From NCBI GenBank assembly GCA_937877715.1, contig CALEHW010000036.1:16010-80009 (forward strand): DNA of 64,000 nt, written 5' to 3'. Origin of the DNA: an uncultured Methylophaga sp. GTDB taxonomy: Bacteria > Pseudomonadota > Gammaproteobacteria > GCF-002020875. Position 1 is the first letter of the stretch. Every line of letters starts with the position of its first letter. Position numbers and translations under genes: made by a program. Below are positions 57,824-64,000 of the stretch, one piece after another. Below the pieces are notes generated by a model, which saw nothing but the letters and a program-made list of their open reading frames with translations, ran no database searches and had not been told where the DNA came from.

Positions 57824-58231
57824 TCACCCCCAGTCTCCCCTACCCAATCTATAGACCGCCTGCAACGCCTCTCGCAGCTGGTTGCTACGCTCCAGCTCAT
57901 CAATGGAGAAGAACTGCCGTGCAACTAACTCAATCTGCTGCTGCTCTCTCTGCTGATGCCAGGCAGACTCAAATCCTTGCTGGTTCAGCTGCCCATCCTC
58001 AACAAATTGCCCGACCATACCCTCTGTATGGGAGACCTGGATTGGTGATACCTCCATCACCTCCAGCTCATAACTGTAGGCACCAATCCCGCTCTCAGCT
58101 GCCAGCAGCGGATAGAGTGGTGGAATTACCCCCTCACTCTCCATTAAGAGATCAAGATCCACAGTAGCAGTGGGACGAAAACTCTTGCCCCTGAAGTCAA
58201 ACTCGACAAATATCTCGATGTTGTTACTCAT
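57824..58231 (-). CDS. Conserved-looking hypothetical protein, 135 aa
   Basis: I do not recognise the family. The protein is acidic, Gln/Glu-rich towards the C-terminus (QREQQQIELVARQF) and lacks signal or membrane segments, so it is probably cytoplasmic. The N-terminal half (EIFVEFDFRGKSFRPTATVD, then PPLYPLLAAESGIGAYSYELEV) has the look of a beta domain. It lies between an IS200 copy and a cold-shock gene, and its stop is only 4 nt from the IS boundary, so the C-terminus may have been trimmed by the insertion. Confidence 0.65.
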   Translation of the reverse strand: MSNNIEIFVEFDFRGKSFRPTATVDLDLLMESEGVIPPLYPLLAAESGIGAYSYELEVMEVSPIQVSHTEGMVGQFVEDGQLNQQGFESAWHQQREQQQIELVARQFFSIDELERSNQLREALQAVYRLGRGDWG

Positions 58232-58242
58232 CTAATGTTCCC

Positions 58243-58267
58243 AAAAAAAACCCGCACAAGGCGGGTT
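58243..58267 (-). terminator. Intrinsic terminator of the cold-shock gene
   Basis: Arms AACCCGC (58249-58255) and GCGGGTT (58261-58267) with loop ACAAG are followed on the minus strand by a run of T (58243-58250). It lies between the csp stop and the 135-aa gene. Confidence 0.85.
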
Positions 58268-58289
58268 CTCTTCGCATAAATGGGTGAAA

Positions 58290-58493
58290 TTACAACTTCA
58301 CGACATTTGCTGCTGACAGTCCCTTCTCGCCCTGCTCAACGTCATAGCTGACCTTGTCATTCTCGGCTAGAGTCTTGAAACCGTCGCCCTGGATTGCACG
58401 GAAGTGTACGAATACATCATCACTGCCGTCATCCTGCACGATAAAACCAAAACCCTTAGAGTCGTTAAAAAACTTTACTGTACCTGTTGCCAT
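58290..58493 (-). CDS. CspA-family cold-shock protein
   Basis: This 67-residue single-stranded nucleic acid-binding protein has RNP1 (KGFGFI, about residues 13-18) and RNP2 (DVFVHF, about 26-31) and the C-terminal [11 protein letters not shown]. The 250-nt gap upstream, shared with the divergent exporter gene, is long enough for a cold-shock leader. Which paralogue (CspA, C, D, E) cannot be assigned. Confidence 0.95.
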   Translation of the reverse strand: MATGTVKFFNDSKGFGFIVQDDGSDDVFVHFRAIQGDGFKTLAENDKVSYDVEQGEKGLSAANVVKL

Positions 58494-58743
58494 ATCAAAA
58501 ATTACCTTAAAAAATTACAAAACGTATTTCGCCATATCTGATAGATAAACGGCGAACCATAAACTCACTGTACGTCATGCAACCAAAGGCTTGAAATCCA
58601 ACATCACAATCTTTACCCGTGAATTGCGACGAATTTTATGCAAATCTTCAGGTAGTTACAAGCAGCAATTCAAAACCCATTTTTTCTCAACTTTATCCGC
58701 CTCTACATGTAAACTGTAAATCCAGCGGAGGATTAACAGATTC

Positions 58744-61284
58744 ATGTACTATCGACTCATATTGGGGAAGCCATGGCTTACGTTGCTGATAACACTTTGC
58801 ACTGTCGGCCTCTCAGGAGGCTACGCCCAGAACTTCTACCTGGATGCCTCTGCTGACTCGCTGGTACTAGAGAATGATGAGAGTCTGCGCTACCACCGCT
58901 CCATCCAGGGACGTTACGAGGCAGATGAGTTTCTGATCATAACCTACACCCCCAGCAGGGATCTCTTCAGTGCCGAGATCCTCAATGATCTGGAGCAGAT
59001 GCATAACAAATTGCTCGCTATTGATGCAATCTCGTCGGTCACCAGCATCCTCAATGTGCCACTAATCAACAGCCCCCCGATCACCTTCATCGATATTCAG
59101 CGGGAAACTCCAACTCTACAGTCACCATCTACGGATATTGCCCTAGCCCGCAAGGAGTTCCTCACCAGTCCACTATACCGAAACCTGCTGATGAGCCCGG
59201 ATGGCCGGACCACTGCCATGCAGCTCAATCTGCGAAGAGATGAGATCTATCTGCGCCTGCTGGAGCGCCGCAGTGAACTCCGTGGGTTAAGGCTGAATGG
59301 CAACCTGACTGCTGCACAGCAGCAGGAGCTGGAACTGGTCTCTCAACAACTCAAGCAGCATAATATTGCAACACAGGGACAACAACAAACGACCATCACA
59401 GCGGTGCGCAAAGTGATGGCAGAACATGCAACAAAAGCGAAGATGCACCTTGGGGGTGTACCGATGATCGTTGCCGACTCCATTGAGTTTGTACGTCACG
59501 ACCTCGCCACCTTCGGTATCGGGGTGCTGCTTTTTGTAATTGGCATCCTGGCTATTGCCTTCCGTAGACCGCGCTGGATTCTGCTTCCTCTCCTTACCTG
59601 CTTTGGAACCGGCACTATCATGGTCGGTTTTCTCGGATGGATGAGCTGGCCGGTAACCGTAGTCTCCTCCAATTTTATTTCACTACTGTTGATCATAACC
59701 CTCTCACTGACCGTCCACCTGATTGTCCGCTATCGTGAACTTCATGCCAAAGAGAGCAATATGGGGCAGAGAGAATTGGTGGAAAAGACACTACGCAGCA
59801 AGGTACTACCATGCTTCTACACCACGATTACTACTGTTGTTGCTTTTGGCTCTCTAGTAGTAAGTGGCATTCGCCCTGTAATTGACTTCGGTATCGTAAT
59901 GGCAATCGGCACAGCTGTTGCCATGATAATGGCCTTTACCCTGTTCCCGGCTGCCTTGGTTTTAATGAAGCCACAGGTAATAGCCTCTCGCAAAGATATC
60001 ACTGGAAAGATTACAGGCGCTGTAGGTGGCTTCATACAATCACAACCGAAGAGTGTGCTTGCCATCTTTGTCCTACTAACAATAACCACTATTGCAGGCA
60101 TTACCAGACTTAGTGTGGAAAACAGTTTTATAAACTACTACAAACCAACCACCGAGATCTACCAGGGGATGAGACTGATTGATCAGAAGCTCGGCGGCAC
60201 CACCCCCCTGGAGATTGTTATCGATGCACCAGACTCTTTTCTAAACCCGGAGGAGGAAGAGTACGGGACATACGAGGATGATGAGTACCTCCCCTTTATC
60301 AGCGAAATGGGGGAGTTCGGTAAGATCGGGATGGATATGCTCGATCTAGATATCCTCGAAACAGGTGACAACCAGCAGGCCATTGTAGATGAGAGCTACT
60401 GGTTCAATAGCTATATGCTTAATGGGGATGTTGCAACTATCCATAACTATCTCGAACGGATGGAGGAGATCGGCAAGGTACAATCCATCACCACCACCAT
60501 GCAGATACTGGAAGATCTAAATGGCGGAAAAGAAATTGATAATTTTTTCCTTGCTCTGATTCATAAAAACCTGCCGGAATCGATCAGGCAATCCTTAATC
60601 AAGCCCTACCTATCAGAGGATGGGAATCAACTTCGATATACCATGCGAGTCTACGACTCTGATCCCGAGTTACGCCGTAATGCATTGATCAAGAAGATCC
60701 AGGAGGGTCTAATTGATGATCTTGGCCTTGAGGAGGAGCAGGTTCATGTTACCGGCATGTTGGTGCTATATAACAACATGCTACAGAGTCTGTTCCGTTC
60801 TCAAATCATGACACTGGGTTTTGTCTTCCTGGCTATTCTGGTTATGTTTATGGTGCTGTTCCGTAATCTGAAAATGGCAGCTCTTACCATCATACCCAAT
60901 ATGATTGCTGCAGGATCAATCCTTGGACTTATGGGGGCACTGGGAATCCCCCTGGACATCATGACCATTACCATTGCGGCCATTGCTGTTGGTATTGCTG
61001 TTGATAATGCAATCCATTACGTCCACCGTTTTACTAACGAGTACAACAAGGATCATGACTACTGGGCGGCAATACAACGTAGCCACAGATCAATTGGCAA
61101 GGCGATGTACTACACAACCCTGATTATTGCCTTGGGCTTCTCCATTCTCGCATTCTCTAATTTCATCCCGACAATCTATTTCGGACTGCTTACCGGACTC
61201 TCCATGGTAATTGCACTGCTGGCAAACTTGATGCTGCTTCCCCTGCTGATTGTGCTGGTCAAACCGATGAGCAATCGCGCATAA
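58744..61284 (+). CDS. RND-superfamily exporter, MMPL/HAE3 type
   Basis: This 846-residue inner-membrane protein is built as two homologous halves: TM1 (about 10-28), a large periplasmic loop, TM2-6 (about 255-410), TM7 (about 435-452), a second periplasmic loop and TM8-12 (about 685-840). The second half has IAAIAVGIAVDNAIHYVHRF, typical of the sterol-sensing/MMPL region. The second loop contains an acidic insertion (PEEEEYGTYEDDEYLPF, about 500-516). HAE3 proteins are often linked to export of lipids, hopanoids or other hydrophobic molecules; no membrane-fusion or outer-membrane partner is adjacent. GGAGG lies 12 nt before the ATG. Confidence 0.9.
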   Translation: MYYRLILGKPWLTLLITLCTVGLSGGYAQNFYLDASADSLVLENDESLRYHRSIQGRYEADEFLIITYTPSRDLFSAEILNDLEQMHNKLLAIDAISSVTSILNVPLINSPPITFIDIQRETPTLQSPSTDIALARKEFLTSPLYRNLLMSPDGRTTAMQLNLRRDEIYLRLLERRSELRGLRLNGNLTAAQQQELELVSQQLKQHNIATQGQQQTTITAVRKVMAEHATKAKMHLGGVPMIVADSIEFVRHDLATFGIGVLLFVIGILAIAFRRPRWILLPLLTCFGTGTIMVGFLGWMSWPVTVVSSNFISLLLIITLSLTVHLIVRYRELHAKESNMGQRELVEKTLRSKVLPCFYTTITTVVAFGSLVVSGIRPVIDFGIVMAIGTAVAMIMAFTLFPAALVLMKPQVIASRKDITGKITGAVGGFIQSQPKSVLAIFVLLTITTIAGITRLSVENSFINYYKPTTEIYQGMRLIDQKLGGTTPLEIVIDAPDSFLNPEEEEYGTYEDDEYLPFISEMGEFGKIGMDMLDLDILETGDNQQAIVDESYWFNSYMLNGDVATIHNYLERMEEIGKVQSITTTMQILEDLNGGKEIDNFFLALIHKNLPESIRQSLIKPYLSEDGNQLRYTMRVYDSDPELRRNALIKKIQEGLIDDLGLEEEQVHVTGMLVLYNNMLQSLFRSQIMTLGFVFLAILVMFMVLFRNLKMAALTIIPNMIAAGSILGLMGALGIPLDIMTITIAAIAVGIAVDNAIHYVHRFTNEYNKDHDYWAAIQRSHRSIGKAMYYTTLIIALGFSILAFSNFIPTIYFGLLTGLSMVIALLANLMLLPLLIVLVKPMSNRA

Positions 61285-61310
61285 CTTGATCAGAAGCTCA
61301 TTAACAGAAA

Positions 61311-61340
61311 AACGGCCTGTCGATCTCTCGACAAGCCGTT
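61311..61340 (+). terminator. Hairpin downstream of the MMPL exporter
   Basis: AACGGC (61311-61316) and GCCGTT (61335-61340) form the lower stem, TGTCGA and TCGACA the upper stem, with a single-base bulge on each side. No T-tract follows, so it is a weak terminator candidate or a replaced terminator at an island edge. Confidence 0.55.
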
Positions 61341-61346
61341 AATAGA

Positions 61347-61361
61347 TGGCGTCCCCAAGGG
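61347..61361 (-). other. tRNA-Glu 3'-end fragment, island attachment site
   Basis: On the minus strand CCCTTGGGGACGCCA equals the last 15 nt of a tRNA-Glu, with CCA, but no tRNA body is present. This is the form expected of the att site distal to an intact tRNA. Confidence 0.6.
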
Positions 61362-61641
61362 ACTTAGGAAACCTACGGTATCTATCTGTTTATATTATGT
61401 TTATTTAGCTGCAATATTAGTTTATACCCCCAGATATACCCCCATATTTTCAAGCTAACCAACCATTTCTCAGCTATTAAATGCCAGCAAATCACTATGC
61501 AGTTAGGTACTTACTCAGAACAAGGGGGGGGTACCCCCCTATCTGAGATCGTGAATGTAAATTTCACTCCCACACTCTAAAACTTCAACTTTTGATTTAC
61601 TTTAGTAGCACACTAGGCATCCACCATGTCTGAGCAGGCAA
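61362..61641. other. Island edge: paired TATACCCCCA repeats, no gene
   Basis: TATACCCCCA occurs at 61423-61432 and 61435-61444 with a 12-bp period. On the minus strand this is the TGGGGGTATA repeat commonly seen beside P4-type integrase att sites. A palindrome AGGGGG-GGTACC-CCCCT-like block lies near 61523-61540. No coding sequence was seen. Confidence 0.55.
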
Positions 61642-61748
61642 CTTCCGAGAACGTTAAGGTTTCCCAACATCTAGCCGCTGATATCCTGCCAACATATACA
61701 GTTATACTGGTTGGGCTAGATGTCAGGAAACCTTAACGGACTCGGAAG
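61642..61748. repeat. 107-bp element with 35-bp inverted arms
   Basis: Arms 61642-61676 and 61714-61748 pair over 35 bp with four mismatches in two dinucleotides. The centre contains CCAAC/GTTGG. The right arm ends one base before the stop codon of the 174-aa gene. It is unlike family E in sequence. Confidence 0.8.
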
Positions 61749-61749
61749 A

Positions 61750-62274
61750 TCAACGCCCTCGTAGCTCACCACCCTCAACTCTCAACATAGATCTATCGCC
61801 ATACACCCCGTAAGTCCCCATTAGGCTCATCAGATCCCTGTCTGACTCCTCAAGTGTCACAAGGTCAACTTCTTTACCTTTGTGAAATTTGATCAAGAAC
61901 TGGTACAGCCATGCGGAACTGCCTCCTCCGTAGTCTCGTACAGCAAACAAGTGCAATCCATTGTTCAGCTTACCTTGCCACCAGTAGCAAACTTCTCCAG
62001 CATAGCGTTCTTCTATTCGATCACGCTCAGAACAAAATCCATGCTCTCCTAAGAAATCGTCTCTAGTAATGTTATCCTTGTTGTACTCGTTTCGTGCATG
62101 CGCAGATTTAGCCAAATCAATCGAAACAGTTGGGCTGGTATTCGTATCTGACAGCCAAGGCACAAACTCTGCAAACACATGAGGTGAGACGATCTTTCCG
62201 TTGTAGACGTATGGCAACTCCTCAGAAGCCAGCACGGTTGAGGAAGCTAACAGCAGGATAGCAAGCTTGATCAT
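61750..62274 (-). CDS. Hypothetical exported protein, 174 aa
   Basis: Not recognised. An N-terminal signal peptide (IKLAILLLASSTVLASEE, cleavage probably after ALAS-like VLAS) suggests periplasmic location. The mature part has two cysteines (HGFCSERD and GEVCYWWQG) that may form a disulfide, a Tyr/Trp-rich middle (FAVRDYGGGSSAWLYQFLI) and an Arg-rich end. Its start overlaps the stop of the 247-aa gene as ATGA, indicating translational coupling. A palindrome lies one base after its stop. Confidence 0.7.
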   Translation of the reverse strand: MIKLAILLLASSTVLASEELPYVYNGKIVSPHVFAEFVPWLSDTNTSPTVSIDLAKSAHARNEYNKDNITRDDFLGEHGFCSERDRIEERYAGEVCYWWQGKLNNGLHLFAVRDYGGGSSAWLYQFLIKFHKGKEVDLVTLEESDRDLMSLMGTYGVYGDRSMLRVEGGELRGR

Positions 62275-63014
62275 AGTACCTTTGTGTTCTCCAATTTTTT
62301 CTCAAGTTCTGGCACAACGGTTTCAGGATCAACGTCACCATTGTAGGTGTATACAGGGCAGTTCTCGTCTAACGGCTGAAAGTGTGGGTAGTGGACGGTG
62401 ATATACCCACTTGGTACTATGTATTCTGGGCTGTAGAACTCAATAGTCTGTACAACTACATACTGACACCCTTGGTACTCTACCAAGGACAGCGCCTTGT
62501 CCTGATCGAAATCAATAGTCAACTCCTTTCCTAACGGAGTCAGTGATCGATACTGTAGATCTAGTATCTCAATGTGTCCGTCAGCACCATGACGGTGTGA
62601 CATTCTGTTATTTGGTGACCAGACTGCGTAACGGGTATCGTCAATCTTGAGTGTTTCTGGAAGAGGATCACCATTCCCTGACACCCAACAACCATTGGGG
62701 CAGTAAGCTTTCAGTATGTCTTCTTTCTCTACCCAGTCCTTACCTGAATCAATGATAAGCGCAGCAGCCGGAGAGGACGACTCCCAGCCACCAAAAGCGG
62801 TACGAGTCTGATCGTTTAGACGCCAGAAGTAGATATCACCCTTTGAAGTCTCTGCTATCTTGTCCTTCTCGTAACAGCCCATTACAAGACCAAACTCAGG
62901 GTCTAGTATGTTGCATGGTTCAGGTTCTACGCCGTCTACGCCAGCCTTGTAGGCTGTTACAGCAATGATTGCTACCAAGGAAGCAGTCGCTAAAGAGGAT
63001 AGATACCTGTTCAT
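62271..63014 (-). CDS. Hypothetical exported or membrane-anchored protein, 247 aa
   Basis: Not recognised. The N-terminus (SSLATASLVAIIAVTAYKAG) is a signal peptide or anchor. The rest is predicted extracytoplasmic and contains about six cysteines (PCNILD, GCYEK, YCPNGCW, GCQYV, NCPVY), consistent with disulfides. A histidine-containing segment RMSHRHGADGHIEI lies near the middle. It overlaps the 174-aa gene by ATGA, so the two products probably act together. The 224-nt upstream gap holds a TATACT but no clear -35. Confidence 0.7.
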   Translation of the reverse strand: MNRYLSSLATASLVAIIAVTAYKAGVDGVEPEPCNILDPEFGLVMGCYEKDKIAETSKGDIYFWRLNDQTRTAFGGWESSSPAAALIIDSGKDWVEKEDILKAYCPNGCWVSGNGDPLPETLKIDDTRYAVWSPNNRMSHRHGADGHIEILDLQYRSLTPLGKELTIDFDQDKALSLVEYQGCQYVVVQTIEFYSPEYIVPSGYITVHYPHFQPLDENCPVYTYNGDVDPETVVPELEKKLENTKVL

Positions 63015-63238
63015 TGAGGCAGTGTGTCACAGTTACCCTGCTGAACTAATGTCAAAAGGCTGGAGGCGTAAACTCACCCAAATAATAGAAACACCGAAGT
63101 AACACTGAAGTATACATTTTGACGTAATATTGCCACTAAACACCACTAAACTTCTCCTAAAACACGCTATAATGCGGCTATATGCATCGATCATGCTGGT
63201 AAATGTTACGAAATGGGTGGAATGAGATACAGCCCAAC
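63015..63238. other. Intergenic region upstream of the 247-aa gene
   Basis: This is AT-rich, with GTTTAGTGG repeated twice at 11-bp spacing on the minus strand near 63140-63160, and a plus-strand TATAAT near 63170. No gene seen; it probably holds the promoter of the 247-174 pair. Confidence 0.4.
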
Positions 63239-63550
63239 TTATTCTTTACCATACCCTTGTTGGTACATACATCTCTCTTTTACCCTCAAAGACACGCCCA
63301 GAGCAGCAATTCCAGCACCTAATTGTGCGCCAGATTGACCTGCTGCATCAACAGTAGGACGACCCGTTGGTTGATATGGACGCTGAGACGCAATATGTTT
63401 TCTAGATGCATCGTCAGCAACAAAATCACAATATTGCTCAGCTTCTGAGAGTGTCATTTTTTGTTCAGCGTACGACAATGGTTTGTATGTAGCACAACCC
63501 TGAACCATAACTGTCATTAGAAGTATTACAGCAAGTCTAAGCATTATCAT
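63239..63550 (-). CDS. Small putative lipoprotein, 103 aa
   Basis: Not recognised. The N-terminus is a lipoprotein signal with lipobox MVQGC near residue 19. The mature part has a cysteine in QYCDFVADDA, a glycine/alanine-rich stretch (AAGQSGAQLGAGIAALGV) and a final RCMYQQGYGKE. An in-frame ATG two codons in (63544) is an alternative start. The ATG at 63550 overlaps the upstream stop as ATGA. It is probably anchored in the outer or inner membrane. Confidence 0.68.
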   Translation of the reverse strand: MIMLRLAVILLMTVMVQGCATYKPLSYAEQKMTLSEAEQYCDFVADDASRKHIASQRPYQPTGRPTVDAAGQSGAQLGAGIAALGVSLRVKERCMYQQGYGKE

Positions 63551-64000
63551 ATTTGATTCTCTGGTGCTTCAACCTTGATGCACCATCCTGTCTCACTCGT
63601 GTTCTTAGCAAATAAAAGTTGTTGTGATGCATAGATGCTCCATTTTTCTTTATATGAAAATGTAAGATCACGCCTATCGACCCTGATAACTCTCTCCGTA
63701 CCCCCAACACCAGGCTTTACAGTAGATTGCACCAACTTGTAATCAAAGTAAGATTTCTTCACATTGTAATATTGCTTATAGGAATCAATGGAGTACAGTG
63801 CCGAGCTAGACCCTGAGTCAAAACTTAATTGAAACGCACTACAACCAACCGCATCAGGATATCTTGCACGAAACTTAGAACACTCTATATTCTTTCCAAA
63901 CTTCCCACTCAATTGCGAGTAAATATGATGCTGAGGCACACATAGCAAATTAATATCTTCAGCACTAACCGAAAACGAAACGAACGAACCAGATATAAAC
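63547..64000 (-). CDS. Partial exported protein, 5' end outside the window
   Basis: The minus-strand frame stays open from 63547 to the window edge without a stop, so the start lies beyond 64000. A TTG at 63948 is not needed as a start: upstream residues (SGSFVSFSVSAEDINLL) look like the end of a signal peptide cleaved after VSA. The visible mature part has cysteines in LLCVPQ, IECSKF, VGCSAF and WCIKVE. Function unknown. It is coupled to the 103-aa lipoprotein by ATGA. Confidence 0.65.
   Translation of the reverse strand, partial: FISGSFVSFSVSAEDINLLCVPQHHIYSQLSGKFGKNIECSKFRARYPDAVGCSAFQLSFDSGSSSALYSIDSYKQYYNVKKSYFDYKLVQSTVKPGVGGTERVIRVDRRDLTFSYKEKWSIYASQQLLFAKNTSETGWCIKVEAPENQI

Noticed and set aside
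63547..63948. TTG at 63948 as the start of the last gene
   Set aside because: The same frame stays open to the window edge and the residues before it look like a signal peptide, so the gene is more likely cut by the window.

Overview
The window comes from a gammaproteobacterial chromosome of roughly balanced base composition. The order alaC-hom, rpoS-nlpD-yqaA-pcm-surE, pnp-rpsO-truB-rbfA-infB-nusA-rimP-tRNA-fMet, a 14-gene nuo operon, tRNA-Leu-secG-tpiA-glmM-folP-ftsH-rlmE, yhbY, greA-carB-carA-dapB-dnaJ-dnaK-grpE-hrcA and nadK-recN-fur-bamE-rnfH-ratA-smpB-ssrA is gammaproteobacterial core synteny. An hrcA gene with a CIRCE operator beside sigma-32 promoters, and a separate (unfused) nuoC and nuoD, fit a Chromatiales/Thiotrichales-like or sulfur-oxidising-symbiont lineage better than an enteric one. 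That placement is inference; no marker gene here names the genus.

Layout. 1-6700: end of the amino-acid operon alaC-hom, then the stationary-phase/envelope cluster surE-pcm-yqaA-nlpD-rpoS. 6700-15600: RNA decay and translation cluster led by initiator tRNA and rimP. 15600-29750: complete 14-subunit respiratory complex I in canonical order (nuoA to nuoN). 29750-37600: tRNA-Leu(GAG), secG, tpiA, glmM, folP, ftsH, an IS200-type insertion, rlmE and the divergent yhbY. 37600-48700: greA, carbamoyl-phosphate synthase, dapB and the DnaJ-DnaK-GrpE chaperone set with its repressor HrcA. 48700-55560: nadK, recN, fur, bamE, rnfH, ratA, a sodium symporter, smpB and tmRNA. Nearly all genes up to 48.6 kb are on the minus strand.

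The accessory part begins at tmRNA. From 55540 to 57215 lies a decayed integrative element: the tmRNA 3' end is imperfectly repeated, arm-type repeats lie inside both ends, no integrase is left, and the only recognisable gene is a broken type I restriction hsdR. A second copy of the 577-bp IS200-type element follows, then a conserved hypothetical gene, a cold-shock gene and a large RND/MMPL exporter. At 61347 a 15-nt piece of a tRNA-Glu 3' end plus two 10-bp repeats of the kind found beside P4-type integrases mark the edge of another island. It runs off the right end and carries four small exported proteins of unknown function in two ATGA-overlapping pairs.

The most unusual feature is a family of 166-191 bp fold-back repeats (7-172, 31181-31371, 32775-32960, plus an 18-nt fragment at 37568). 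The outer and middle stems differ completely in sequence from copy to copy yet stay self-complementary, while the core is conserved. All three full copies sit just after the stop codon of a minus-strand gene. Several unrelated perfect or near-perfect palindromes (after pnp, between bamE and rnfH, after the 174-aa island gene) occupy the same kind of position.
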